A stretch of DNA of 64,000 nt from Pseudoscleropodium purum (GCA_963969395.1 OZ017795.1:33213063-33277062), one strand, 5' to 3'. Shown: positions 25,125 through 38,600, numbered from the stretch's first letter. The notes: generated from the sequence alone by a model not told the origin. Made by a program: numbers and translations.

Positions 25125-26813
25125 TCAAATTTTTCCCTTTTGGGGCACAGTAGAAACTTTGGGCACAATAGAGGCAATGTTTACTACAGGTATTGTTAGT
25201 GCTGCCACTTCTAGCTGCCAGTTCTGTTGCAATGTGTCTAACTGGTCTTTCAATGCATTGGCCCGACTTTGGAGTTCCTGATGAATTAATCAATCAATAT
25301 GTCATAACAAATTCACACACTCCTCTTAGTCTCGTTCATGCATAACATTCTTGAGCAGCTGCCTTTGTACAACATCTTGAATTTAAAATTACCAACTTTG
25401 TCAATTTCTAGAGTTCTTTACTCAATTCTCTTATGCACTCTGCAATGACTGCAAAGCTTCTCAAATAAAACAATTAAGAGAGCATGTAGCCTCCCCATTG
25501 CTCTAGATTGTTATACAATCCAAAAGAACCAAAGAATTTCAGTTTCTTTCTCAAGGTCAGTGTGAATTTAGAGTCTATTGCTTGAGATTCCACACCAAGA
25601 ACCATCCACAATCCAAGTGTTAAAACCAAAACGATGAGACTCTCCAGTGAGAGCACTTACCATTCTCATCCCCTCCACCTCAACATTGTGAGCATAATCG
25701 AGGCGTTCAATTTCCTGTGTCAGACAACAGTCACATCCATATACCTACGTATTCCTCTCTGGTACTAGTTGAGCAGGATTTGTAAAGATGTCCGTGTACA
25801 TGTTATTAAAAACTCAAAAGTGAAAGTAGTGAACTAATACTGTACACTTATATAACATTGCCAAAAAAAATTCAATGTTGAACAAACTTATTAAATGTTT
25901 TCTCAGCTTGTGATTTAGAAAATCAGGAAACCTGATCACAGGACTTCATTTGAAGATCCATGTCAACTTGCCACTCCTGATGTCAGAACAGCAATTCTTT
26001 TTGTTAGAATTTACATGATTGAGCAAGTTGTTAATCTCTTCGTCTCTAATGCATGTACATGTATGTTTCTCAATGGTTTTTGTAATAATTAATTGAAGAC
26101 TCAAGCAAAGAAACAAACCCACCTCTTTCAATTTCTGCACTCGGCTTAGAAGCTCTGATTGCGAATCTTTCAAACTCTGCAACACTATGTCCTGCATCAG
26201 AACAATGCAATGGAGGAATCAGATAATTTGAGAGAGAAGAGAGATCAGATGAGAGAGACAGGGAGTAATAACTCCAGTTTGTCTCTGGAACTGGCATACC
26301 CCTCATCAAAGCCCACAAGATGAACCATTCAGATGATGCCATTTGGTGTAATGTGATGATCATCTTCAACCTTTATATTGTGAATGTTTGAATCAAGTCT
26401 TTAGTAAAATTAAACTATTTCAGGAACATTAAACGATGTCAAAAAAGGATCATCCCCATACATCTTCATGACACGGCCTCATTACAATCACTGGACCATG
26501 AATTCTGCAGACTATCCCATGAATTTAGGAAGCCTACCCATGAATTATGGAGATGATTCTATTTCTGATGCTGTCTAAATGCTATCTTTTTCATGAAATA
26601 ATCCAATTTTATTGAAAACCTGAACTCAAAAACTTTGCTCATTTTCACAAGATTCATTTTTTCCTCTTTACAGCAACAGGTTTGATGAAGAGATCCAACT
26701 CGACAATGAAATGGCACATTTTCATGACACAATAGTGAAAGGTGTTGGTGTACCACTCGGTCCCATGTCCCTGAAATTAGGGTTTCCAACCAGCTATCAT
26801 CCATGTTTGAGTC
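25125..26813 (-). CDS. Unrecognised small coiled-coil protein, about 5 short exons
   Basis: Minus-strand exons with good acceptor/donor sites, all in phase 0: 26754-26813 (less sure), 26123-26191, 25932-25976, 25661-25714 and 25125-25277 (stop TGA at 25125-25127). They encode, in order: a segment beginning DSNMDDSWLETLISGTW; DIVLQSLKDSQSELLSRVQ; EWQVDMDLQMKSCDQ; EIERLDYAHNVEVEGMRM; and ELQSRANALKDQLDTLQQNW followed by a hydrophobic then basic tail. The charge pattern and heptad spacing predict a coiled coil. Exons of 45-69 bp that keep phase and end in consensus splice sites are unlikely by chance. I do not recognise the family. The ATG in the first exon (MDDSW) is a possible start, but an upstream exon is equally possible, and the last exon could splice on at the GT after LTIP. 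Confidence 0.5.
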
Positions 26814-27867
26814 CTGCAAAGGGAAATTAAAATTTACAAACCATGAAAAGCATAGAAAACAGCACTGAACCTTCAACCAAGAACTCTTAAAATTTGGAGA
26901 AGTTCATATAAATCATTCATAGCAATTGAAAATTTTCACATGTGCAACCCACAGCTAGAATCATCCCTCATCCAAATTATATTGGGAGATCTCGTTCTGA
27001 TTACATGAAGGCCACCCTATGCAAATGGAACCTTGTTTCCTTGTTCAGATCACAAGCAATTTCGGTGTTGATCTCAAAGAATTGATCTGCACGGCTATTG
27101 TCAAAAAAATTCAAAACTAACATGGGAAATGTTTCCCGAATCCATTATTAGGGCTCTACGAGTCCACGGAGCCCCAATCGCGTTGACGAGCTACAAAAGG
27201 AAACTAATTTAGAGCAATTGCAAAGTAGGGAATTTCTACCTCCTTCCGCAACGGAATTAAAGATTTAACACATGCAGAAGATTCTGCCATCTTGTGATCT
27301 GTTGATACAAAGAACCAAATCCCCAGTAAACTTAGAATCAATAGGACATGAACCTCATGTAACATGAGTCTCTACTCTTGTACTGCATACGGATGCCCAT
27401 TGCTGTAGGACTCGGACTTGGGGAGCAAACCGATATGCTCAGTGACGGCCGACTGACTGGTGTGCACATGAATCAGATGAAAACCGTTGAGGAATCATTT
27501 AGTGAGTGACTACTCAGTAATATGAGATTGTCAATTGCCCAACCAATAAGAAGCAACAAATCTCTGCTAATGATAGATTACCGAGTTCTGATCTAAAGAT
27601 AATCTGCGGTAGCACCTGTAAATTGAGGGCCAAAAAATGACTAGCACTTCTATTGCAATATATCATGTGCTATTTTACAGACGATACTGAGCTGCAAGGC
27701 AAGAAATTAGATGAGAAATTCTAAGTGAACCTAAAGGAGCGTGGTAAGAACTTGAGTTCCCACTCAGAATCTAGATTGCTAGCCGATGGAGCCACCTACA
27801 GAGGAGAAACAAAGCATTCTACAAATGCGCTAGTCTACAAGGATGTTATTCCAAAATATTCGCCTAA
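26814..27867. other. Spacer between the coiled-coil gene and the receptor gene
   Basis: Holds the 3' end of the receptor transcript and presumably the promoter/leader of the coiled-coil gene. 27.1-27.5 kb is somewhat GC-richer. No exon was identified. Confidence 0.35.
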
Positions 27868-30800
27868 TCAATACCTCGTCCGGACAAAGGATGTTGGACT
27901 GTAATAGTTGCTCTGCTTCTTCTTCCACAACATACGTCCTCCAACAATAAGCGCTAGTGCTATAAGTACCCCAAATATCCCTCCCGCAATCGCACCAGCT
28001 TTACTCTTCTTTCCACCAGTGGCCTGCTAATCAAAGCATTTGTCGTTACAACGGATTGTTATGCAAAAAGAAGTAAGGCGCTGAGTTTCAAGGGACGGCT
28101 TGAAACCTTTAGAATGTATTGAATTAGTAAAATCAAAGCATGATGAGAAGATATCAGAAAATATCAACTGGAGAAAATATCATCACAACTTACATAGGGT
28201 TGGCCCAGCGGTCTCTGTAATGACTGTAGGGTAAGGAACTGGCCGTTCTGTATTCTCCCTTTCGCCTGCGCGGTAAGAACATTCAAAGTCAAACATTTAA
28301 TACTCCAAATCATTTTACTTGAATTTACCCAAGTCTATTTCATTACCTTTGCCGAGAGAAATGTACCCATTTGCTGACTTAAAAGCACGACGACTGTCAC
28401 ATGTACAAACCAAGAAGATATAATCGTTTCATTGTCGCATTTATTCTAATCTACGACTCGTATAACAAATTTCAGTCGAAGAGAAAATGACACAGCAGCG
28501 GAATGCAAATAGAAATTGAAGTGAATTTGCAACGTACCTCCCAATCAAGCTGGGCGAATTGCACAAGGTCGTAAATAGGGGGTTGAATGCGAACATCTCG
28601 GCTACCAGTCAGTGGATCGATAGCAACCCACCCAGTGCACCCACGAAACGCTGGAAAGGGCTGCTTTAATGCATTCCACACGTTCAAAGCCGTGATACTT
28701 CGATTGTTAGCAACTAGAGAATCGCAAATCTTAAAATACAATTGAACGGTATCAAGGAGATAAGGGGTGTATGACCGCGACTGGGCTATCCCGTACGCGG
28801 GTAGGCCTGGGTAACCTGCGGTCTGCCAGTAGGTCCAGTACTCTTGGCAGCTGGAATCATTGGAGTAATCACCACCTGCAAGCGCATACATGCACAGGTT
28901 CAAGAAGGAAAGAGTTATTTCGAACATCCAAACTTGTTGAATCGACAATCATATCAAGTATCCATTTGAACTGAAGTCAAAAGTTTGTAGAGGATGGAGA
29001 AGAGGATGAATTCATCTGGATTCAGTTCCTGAGAATGAGGATGGAAACCCCAACTAAAGCTTACCATAAGGTGCTATACCAATCTCTCCTTGAAGCAAGC
29101 CTCTGATGTCAGGTTCTGTAAACAGCAACAACTTGAGACATTAAGAAAGCTTAATTACTTTTGTCAAACTCGAAATTTTTTGAAACCCTGTGCAGATACC
29201 ATATTATCACGATGCAAATCACATACACGTGCGCAAAAGAATACCTTGAATGCATTCACCAAGGCATTCGCAAAGACCACATCATATAAACTTTCATTAC
29301 GTCCTCTAAACAGTGCAAAACACACCATTTGGACGAGAAATTCATAGAATTGTGTCGGAAGCACGTATAGGGAATGGATGATGTAGCATTCCATTACCTT
29401 CCTCTTCTGGTTCAAGAGCAGTGACTCCATCAGTGCCAAAGTACCACCAAGGAGAGTACAGCCTCCCCTACACATGAGCACAAAATTCAACTTAGCACGA
29501 AGTCAAGAAAGTTTGTGACAGTAAATCTTATATGATACATTTGAATTTGAAATCAAAACACCCATTTAAAGATGCTGTGTAAAACCGGCTCTCTACAAGG
29601 TTTGAACAAATTCATGCCGTCCTTAAACTGATGAAGGCCAAATATTAGATCAAACCATACCTGCGAATTGATGGCTGCAAAGGCATCATGTGCTTCCTGA
29701 GGGTGCATAACCAGGATCACAAAAGTATTTGGATCATGCTGATCCAGAACACTCTTGAGCTGTACGTAGTCTATAGTGGAATTTTCCCCATTTTCGAGCA
29801 ATACAAGGTTCACTGGGATAGCCCCATTGACAGACTGCATATTCAACAATAAAATTCAGTGATTTTCAAAACCTTCCAGGAAAAGTCATGAGGTGGAAAG
29901 AAAATAATTAATGCGGCCATCAGTCGATATTATTTTTGTGAGGATGGAGTACTGACCTCGTTGATGTTTGTCGCAAGATTCGTCGAGTAGTACTGTTTAG
30001 TGTGTAAAACAGTGACAGCAGTCATGTTCAACTTTGAAATCTGTGTTCACCATCCCCCAATGGTAAGTCGTCCAGCTAAAGGGCTGCAACGTGTCAATTT
30101 TCTCTAATCCACCAACCGAAGATACAATCGAGAGAATCATCTAAGGACGTCAAGAATCAAAGCATAGCGCAGTAGACACAATTGAATCGCAAGTACAAAT
30201 CCTGCTCGAATGCTATAAAAGTGCTCTTTGACCCTGAGGCTTCAACGATGGGGAAAGTTGGAGACTATTATCCTCAAATCTAACCAGAAGTAAACTTCGT
30301 TTTATGAATGTGAAAAGGAAACTCCAGCACTTACACTAGCAGCAATAGCCTGCGCTTGATACCTGTCAGGGTACCTGTTGCAGGATAACATTCTCAAACA
30401 CATGATTTGTTAACTCATGATTCTGCAATTTCTTAAATGTTCACTGAAGCCCCGACGCATGACACAAAAGGAACTCTATAAGGACGTAGCGGAAACAACT
30501 GAAGGTTCATGATTGAACATATACTTCCACAGAAGTTAGAACTCCGTCTCACACCAATCCTCAGGGGTAAGCTAAGATAACCACAGAATATCGCAAGAAC
30601 CTGGAGACAAAATGGAGGCCAGACATACACTGTGCGGAACAAGTTGTCAAACCACTCTCTGTCCGCTGTGATAGGTTCTGCAGTGGCAGCGAAAGAAATC
30701 ATGGAAATGTTTTTGGTCTTCACCACCGAGCATGAGCCCATAGCTGCTCCACTGCATGCCGGTCCGACGACTCCAATGACCTCAGCATACGTGGCAGGGT

Positions 30801-31222
30801 CTAGCTTCACGATCACATCTGCTCCATGGTAGGCTGTTTGCCAATCACAATCACTATATTGCTCGAATGGAACCAACCTATAAGTACGATTCCTTGAGTT
30901 CTCTACCTCCACGGCAACCTTGAAGGCTGATTCCCTGAGAATTATACCAACACAAAGAAATTTCGTCAATATACATCCAAACCTTGATTAAGATGAGATA
31001 TTCATTTTGAAACATTTGTTGAGGATTGAAAAAGAAGGTATATAATTTCAGTCTTACGGTGCCTTACCATTCTATAGCAAGATCTGTAGGAATCTCGGAA
31101 GCAGCGGCCGGACCCAGGAAGGCCAAGGTGTATTCTGGCTTTTGTTGTGCTCTAACGATGTCGAATTGGTTAATGAGATTTAATATCCCTACTAAGAGTA
31201 GGAAAACCCACGGCGTCGCCAT
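27868..31222 (-). CDS. ANF/LIVBP-type (Venus-flytrap) receptor-like protein with a single membrane helix, 490 aa
   Basis: Minus-strand exons: 31068-31222, 30629-30934, 30335-30374, 29957-30040, 29661-29834, 29398-29467, 29065-29115, 28538-28875, 28347-28373 (27-bp microexon), 28194-28265, 27868-28023. All splice phases agree and no stop interrupts the 490 codons. The N-terminal 25 residues form a signal peptide (MATPWVFLLLVGILNLINQF). The body has periplasmic-binding-protein-like I landmarks: YTLAFLGPAAASEIP, VIGVVGPACSGAAM, ISMISFAATAEP, FRTVYPDRYQAQAIAAS, VTVLHTKQYYSTN, WWYFGTDGV, LQGEIGIAPYGG and LLDTVQLYFKICDSL. The last exon encodes one hydrophobic helix (about aa 448-468, AGAIAGGIFGVLIALALIVG) followed by WKKK and a short tail. 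It resembles the amino-terminal domain of plant glutamate receptor-like channels, but the LAO/PBP2 domain, pore and other helices are absent. Expected place: plasma membrane, binding domain outside. The ligand is unknown. Confidence 0.85.
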
Positions 31223-32890
31223 TGTGTCCACTCTCTTTGAAACGGTTACTTCGATTATTATCCCAAGTTGACCATCCTTAGTAGCAACTCAAGACGTGCA
31301 TTTTCCACTCCCAGATGACAAACCTGGCAGCGCACTGGTAACAATTCTTAATATCAGAACCATGATACAGATGTCGGCATTCGAGATCAAAATAACAAAA
31401 TCACAAGACAAGTCAAAGAAAAAAGAGCAAAAAGCAGTCGGTGCAGTACGCCTAGAGGATTGATTGAAAGATTCAAAAGAAATAAACATGGCAATATCGC
31501 AAAAATAAACAGCGAAGACCCCAAGTACTGCTGGAAATATCCCGCTAAGAACATTTCGAATTTAGCAAACAACGAACTGTCTGTTCACAGTAAACTACTC
31601 AAAACAGCCTCATAGCATCCCTCAAGATTGTAAATCACAAAGTTCAAAGGCGAACAGGGCGAGAAAATTGAAATTCTAAAAGAATGATGAAATGTGCATC
31701 GCAATGGGGTCCACAATCACTACCATAAGGATCCCGGAAATTTTCTACAAGATAATCAAGATGTCTTAAACCATTGCCCCTGCTGCCAGTTCAAATTTCA
31801 CCCAAAACAAAAGAGATGGGAGTTGTCCCCTGCCGTGGATCACCCGAAGAATCTCATCAAATGCATATCCGCTGGCTCGTCAACCACAACACCTCACAAT
31901 AGTACGTCGTCTAAGATCATCAAGACCGCAACAAAACTGTGCGTATTGCAACCAGGTACACCGGCTTCGGACCGTGACAGTTTGAAGCTGAAATTGCGAC
32001 ATCGAAGGAGGGGAAAAGGATTTACACGACAGAAAAATCCACAAGAGCCAACCAAATTTTACAAAGACGACAACATGTCCATCACAATGGCGCCCGCCAA
32101 ACTATTCCAGGAGCGAGGTAAAATCTACAACAACATCAAGACCCCTTAAACCTCGTCAAAACCAGTGCCACCGGACCTTGTTCAAATTTCCAGCAAAGAA
32201 ATATACAGCACGACCAAAACCAAAGAGGCTGGAGCCATTTGCGTGCGACGGATAAGCGAATAATCTCACCAAGTACGTATCCACAGGCTTGTCAACTACA
32301 CAACCTCACAGCAGTACATCGCCTAAGTACACCAAAATCGCAGTGAAAATACGCGCATTGCAGCAAAGAGATGGAAAAAGAAACAATGCGGCTTCAAACC
32401 GTCGTGAGAGCTTGAATCTGAACTTGCGACATCAAGCAGTACTGCAGAGAGTTGCACGACGATAAAATCGACTAGAGTACAGAACTTTTGCGAGGGAAGG
32501 TAACCTGCGGCGCGCACTCCGCGAAAGCTGGAAACAGAAACCTCAAGTGTTATTAATCGCGACGAGTTTCAAGAAGAAACAAAATAAGTTACATAAAACG
32601 TGTCAATCGAGGAGCTGTAACATTCTTGTACTCCCGCGTGATTCCACATTGGAACGGCTAAAAAAACGCCGAGAGGCGCTCCGGAATTGCCGCCACTTGA
32701 ACTCCACCATCGCCATTGGAGAGAGCCTGCTGAATGTGCTCGAGTGCCGCTTATACCAGAGATGTGTTTAGAAACGGAGGAAAAGCATCAACGAAGTTCT
32801 TTGAATGAAAAGATGGAACAGACAGTTAAAATTAGCGAAAAATTAGAAAATTGAAGAGAAATGTACAGCTACGAATTGAAGACACATCTA
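31223..32890. other. Upstream region of the receptor gene with a diverged duplicated block
   Basis: Segments at about 31843-32065 and 32255-32490 are diverged direct copies. Shared landmarks are CTCGTCAACCACAACACCTC against CTTGTCAACTACACAACCTC, GTACGTCGTCTAAG against GTACATCGCCTAAG, and AATTGCGACATCGAAG against ACTTGCGACATCAAG. The 151-codon plus frame at 31694-32149 crosses one copy and has no recognisable domain. The block is richer in G+C than the spacers and may be promoter or untranslated exon of the receptor gene. Confidence 0.45.
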
Positions 32891-33241
32891 GGGGCGCTTC
32901 ACACATGGGCCGACTAAGTCGAGAGGCTGTGGGAGTTTATGGCCAAACTTTGGACGAGAGTTTAAAGAAATGGGCAATATATGGGCAATAAATGGACAAT
33001 TTGACGGACTCTCGATCAAAGTTTGGGTCACAAAGTAGCGACCCAAACTTTGGTTGAGAATCTGTCGTGAGGCCATTGCCATGTAGGAGCTTGGGCTTCT
33101 ATATAGGCACTTTGGAGGGTGACAGACTTTCGATTGTGCCGCCTTGTGTGAAGGGTCGAGAGGTCAAAGTCGGGGTTTTCTTAAATTTGATTGGTGGAGG
33201 TTGACGGACTCTCAACCTTGGGCCCATGTGTGAAGCGGCCC
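32891..33241. mobile_element. MITE of about 350 bp with about 20-bp terminal inverted repeats
   Basis: The left end GGGGCGCTTCACACATGGGC matches the reverse complement of the right end (GCCCATGTGTGAAGCGGCCC). Internal inverted segments around CAAAGTTTGGGTC / GACCCAAACTTTG give a second hairpin. There is no coding capacity. Flanking CTA and TTA could be an imperfect 3-bp duplication, suggesting a PIF/Harbinger (Tourist-like) MITE. Confidence 0.7.
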
Positions 33242-35141
33242 TTAAAATAAAGACTAGTGTGCCCTGCACCATTGCCACAGTCAAAATAAAAGTAAAAGCA
33301 ATTTTCTAATTTTTTAATTGATAATTTTTTGAAATTCAATAACTTTCACATAGTAAGTTCAAATGTTACAAAACAAAGCCCATGCATCCCTCCTCGCTAA
33401 GGGCTTTCCAATGGTACTAAGAATGCGATTGGGGGACGCATAGTCCAAGAGACCTCATTGTAACAAATAAAAAAACAAAACAAACAGCCTATCTTAAGAT
33501 GTTGATAGGATCTTTTTTAAGATTTTAAGGTTTGTCTTGAGTGAATGAGTGGTGACAATAAAATCATCATACAGCTATATTTGGATAGAAAACATTTTTC
33601 ATTATGTACTCGTACTTCACTGATTCAATTTTTACAATTACATGCATAATTAACAATTATCATTTATTATTTGGTGAAAAAAATGAATCTTTGTATCGAA
33701 AATTGGATTTTTGAAAAAACAAAATGTCCATAAAATATTGTCCTCAACAAAATTTTGCAAGTAAAAAATCACCAACAAAAATTATGGAAAAGGAGGTTGT
33801 ATATAAAAGGTTTTATTCATTAATTTTGGGTAATGCAAATAGTAATCTTCATTAGGTGATGATGCTAAGTACATCTATGTCTATACATGAAATATGAAAA
33901 ATATGGATGGAAAATATTTGTGCATCTAAAATATAAGCATTTATAAAATAAAGAGCAATATAATTCTATGATTTTGTTTCAATTCAAAGATGTCATTTAC
34001 TAATAAATAGGAATGTGTTGTTGAATATCCTTCCTACAATTTGAATCACTTTTGAATCTATTATCAATTGATTTCTAGAATATTATGTGTTTTGAGGTCC
34101 AAAACTACTTCAAAATATTCATACCTAAAATAAGGCTAAAATCTTCATTTATATTTGTATTGTAATGAATCAAACCCAAGGGTCCTTGAGTCAACCTCTA
34201 AAATTTCAAAAAATCCAAAAATGATTTAATTTGGAAAGTTCACTCAAAGTTCAATCAACTATTGGTATTTGATTTTGATTTAAAATAGGTGTGCACAATT
34301 TTTTTTCTAGTATGATTTTCAAATAGAAATTTGGAATTATATAATATGCACAAATTCAATTTTGAATGTATTTTTGGAATTTTTTGAAGTAATACAATAA
34401 TTTTTTGAAGGATTCTTAGTTCTTTGTAAAGGGCTCTTGGTACCCCAGAAGGATCTCTTACTAATAGGAAGCTTCCCTTAGTGCTAAAAAATTTCCCTTA
34501 ATTTTTTGGATGTTATCATTAGAAAGACTCTAGCTTGATTTTTTTGTCAATGGCTTGAGGTAGCAAGGGAAAGGTACTTGGATCCTAGTGACCCTTTCTT
34601 TGTGCCTTAGGATCATTTGAAGGCCATCAAATCTCCTGAAGTTCATGTTGCCTTATAGTCCTTTTAGGAGTTTAAAGGAATGAGTTGTTGGTCCTTAACA
34701 AAGTTGAAAAAGTGTTTTTTAAAATCAAAAGGTCATGGTTTGCAACTTTTCATTAAATTAATCCCTAAATTCCATGACTATGTATTCACCAAAAATGCTC
34801 CAAAATTGCTATTTCTAGTACAACTACTAATTTTTGGAATTTTTTTTTTGACATGTAACTATAGGATCTTGTATTATGATGACTTGAAAACATGTGGTAA
34901 AAATTTCAAAAATTTCTACAGTGTGGATTGTAAGATATAAACATTCAAATTCAACAAAACCATTTTTTCAACTTTGTGAAAAAACGGGTAGCTGCACTTC
35001 ACAAGCTCAATTTTTTATGAAAATGACCAATATGGTAGTGCTTCTTTAGATTATTTTTCCTAGACAAGTTGGCCAAATGCTTGAAAATTTTTAGATCATT
35101 TGGAATAGTACAATATATAGGAAAAAAATAGTAAGTAGGTA
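33242..35141. other. AT-rich spacer left of the large transposon
   Basis: Very AT-rich, with no exon-like or repeat structure that I can support. The 86-codon frame at 34680-34940 has no recognisable motif. Confidence 0.45.
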
Positions 35142-35275
35142 CAGGGTTGACGAATCTCTATGTCCGCCCCAAAATAGCGTTTGAAACCCGGACGTCCGGA
35201 CGCTAGCGGACGCAGCGTCCCTCCCGTCGTCGGAAGGCGGACGGACGGGGCGGACAGACAGGGTGGCTTAGAAAA
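35142..35275 (+). repeat. Type A terminal arm of the large element
   Basis: Begins CAGGGTTGAC, then has the CCGCCCCAAAATAGCG segment common to all type A ends, a CGGACGTCCGGACG palindrome, GCTAGCGGACGCAGCGTCC and a run of ggcggac units. The GC-rich arm contrasts with AT-rich DNA on both sides. Repeated subterminal motifs are the usual transposase-binding sites of hAT elements. Confidence 0.75.
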
Positions 35276-35617
35276 TCCGTTTTGGGTTTTTTGTTTTGAT
35301 TGTTTTCACCAATGAGAGATTGAGAGTGAAGTCATTTGGATTTTGATTTTTCTTATATTGCAATTGCGATTTAATAGAGTTGTATATCACTATTTATGTA
35401 AAAGCTAAAATATGAAATATATTTTTAATTTTTTTTGTTGAATTTCATTTTGATTTAGAAACAAAATCACTTTAAAATCCAGCGAGATGTATATCATCAA
35501 TAAACAAACAATTTTATAATAAAATGATTGAAGAAACCATTGTCATTTGTAAACATGAGCTTCATATATCATGAGCAACTAAACAATCAAACATCTAAAT
35601 TCACATCTCCACAATTC

Positions 35618-38600
35618 CTATGGACGCCAATCCACATCTCCTTTAACCTCAGTCCCACTATTCTCTCCTGCAGCTCTCTGTTCAAAATCTTCATTATCGG
35701 AGTCATCTTCATTGTCGGAGTCATCTTCATTGTTGGAATCAAGTATCGTTGTCTCCTTCAAGTCTTCTCTCGAAGTAGGTTTATTCCCTTCTTTCGAATT
35801 TAATTTTTCTTTTTTTACTTTGATAGAACGATTAAAGGCTTTTTGAATAGGAACCTTTCTTTTCTTTCTATTTGACAAAGTAGCAACATTTTCATCAAGA
35901 GGGGTCCTATTCTTCACTGGAGAGATAGCAAAAGGTTGCATTTCTCTTTTCGCTTTCACCTTACTCGATTCTTAAACCATCAATCTCGATGTAGGGTTGA
36001 CATGTCCATGAACGGTTATCTCCACTTTGGCTTTCTTTTGAAGTAATAGAGTGCCGTTTGTTGATTTGATGGGTTCTTGCGCCATTCTTTTTCCTAAAAT
36101 GCGAGCACCCAAAGATGCCAATGGCATCCGATCACTATCCGTATCACTTAGGCTTGTAGGTGATGACGCTACTTTCCGTAGATTACCGCTTGTAGAAATT
36201 TCTTTGGAAATGTTTATTAGACGTTTTCCATATTCAAAGCTCTGGGAATCATCCAATCCGACCAATCGTGTGCTAACAGACTTCAACGGTATTGGTGGAA
36301 GAGCACTAGATCTCGGTACTTCAAAAATTGATTTTATTGGCTCCTTTCCTTTATCACTCTTCACAATTGCTGAATTTGTGACTGCCATCCCAATTGAATC
36401 ACTATTTTTCTGTACCGCAATATTTGGTTCCCCCTCATCACCACTATTGTTGCCTACATCTTTTGGAACGTCCACCTTCATGACCGCATCTTCTCTTCTG
36501 TTGTTTCTTTGCACTACATTTAATGCCATAAATGGAGATTGAGAAATTAGAACTTCTTCATTTCTCCTATCATCACCAATAGCATTCTCATTGATTTTCA
36601 CCTCTTTGGCAATAGCGTTTGCCTTTTCCGATAGAATGTTTTCGTTATTCAAGAATCCCATTCCATTGCAATATGCAGTTAAAGAAGGTAGACTCTCTTG
36701 TACCTCTACATTATCCTCATCTTCATAAAAGGTATATACATTGTTTGCATTGTCGGGAACAACATCCTTGTGGTTTAGATGATAATCATGCGTATCATTC
36801 ACCAAATTGGGAAAGTCTTGCATAACGTCTTCATCTCCCCACGCTATCGCACGATTGAAGTCATCCCCACCATCTACAGCTGAAAGGGCCCTTTCCAAAT
36901 CCTCGTCATCATCGTCTTCTAACGTCGGTCTATCTGAATCCTCTGATTCCATCGGATCCACATTATCATTATACCATTTTTTTCATCTTTTTCCTTCGAT
37001 GTGTTTAATACTTTGGAATTGGTATACACATACACCAAATCCGCTGCTCTCTCCGGCTTCAATTTATTTCGAGATTTGTTGTGAACAAAAGAATAGTTGC
37101 TCCAATTCCATTCACATGAAGATGATGATACCGGTTGAGCCAATATCTTCTTCGCTAATGGAGCTATAAACTTGCTACATACACCTTCAAAATCCCACCA
37201 AGCATGTGCGGACAACATTTGATCTCCTGGATTCAACATATTGTGGAATGGAGGTTTCTTGTGTCGAAAAGCCACAAATTCCTTCACCACTACTGCATAT
37301 TCATCCGGTTTACATATTCTCTCCAAAACTTTCTTACATTCTGACATTGCATCTGTGTCATCCGCTAGCTCTTTGTCATGAAGAAGATATGGATTCAAAA
37401 GAGCTGCGGCTGATTGGAGATCGTTGTCCACCATTCTTCTTCGGGCATAAAAAGACTGTACCAATGGAATTGCAAGTTTTTCTAGCAAACAAAATGGTGG
37501 ACTTTGTAATCCGTTCACGTACTTCTCTAACTTCCTCATGATATGCAACACCTTCCCCATGCATGGTGATTTTGAATCCAAATCGCAGAGTGCACATATG
37601 ATTCGTTCAACCATCTCCACATAATTGATGGACCGATTCCAAAAATGGTCATCAAGAACAATTTTCTTCACCGCTAAAGCCAAGTATTTTGGTTGGACTT
37701 TGGCTCCACGTTTCTTCTTGAGAGTATTTACATACTCAACCCATTGCGGATCTACCACCGTTTGTTCCAATGCTCCTCTCAATTTTGTCAAACGTTCCAT
37801 CATGATAAATTTAGAGGCGAACCTTGTATCTCTAGGCATCAAGAGACCAAGATTTGGCGAATACTTTCACAATAGAGCTAGCGGCATATGTCTCTTCCTG
37901 ATAAATTTAGCTACAAGAACTCTTTTATCCAATTTGGAAGCAATCCATTTCTGTACAGCCTAATCTTTCAACAACAAATTCAATGCATGTACCACGCACC
38001 CTTGGTAAAAAATATGAGGATATTTTGCAGATATTACATCCCATGTGGACGGATTCACGGGAGTATTATCAGTAGTTATTAACATGACGTTCTTGGACCC
38101 CACTTGTTCAATGAACTTTTCCAACACAACTGCTAAGTACTCCGCATTTTTTTCACAACCACTTGTATCTACAAATCCAAGAAATTCTTCACCTGCAGAT
38201 GATACAAGCATGGCATTGATGAGAGGTCGATTAGTCACTGAGCTCCATCCATCAATGGACAATGTTGCTCCAAATTTTCGAATGCTATCTTCGGTCCGTG
38301 CATTCAACTATGTCTGAATGTTGGTCTTCGCCTCATTCAACAATTTGTACTGAAAGTCGTGGTATGAGGAAAGAATGTATGGCCTACCGAACGTAGCTGT
38401 TTTCTTCACTGCTTCTTTAAAAGCTGGATTTTGAGCCACGAAAAATGGTATGTTCGCCGAATAAAAAAAATTTGCCTACACTGAATGTAATTTGCGTCTA
38501 TGACCTTCTTCAAACCCATTCACTAAGCTGCCTTGCCTCTGAGGCCTAGAACTTGATGCCCTCGGGGTTTCATGTTCACCAGAAGCTTCTGTACTCAAAG

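Noticed and set aside
27868..31222. Annotation as a glutamate receptor-like (GLR) channel
   Set aside because: Only the ligand-binding-type domain and one helix are present. The last exon has an in-frame stop after a short tail and no pore or PBP2 exons were found on either side.
31694..32149. 151-codon frame as a gene
   Set aside because: It crosses one copy of a diverged duplication, has no domain, and lies in the upstream region of the receptor gene on the opposite strand.
36051..36542. Plus-strand frame of 163 codons
   Set aside because: Shadow of the transposase C-terminal extension on the minus strand.
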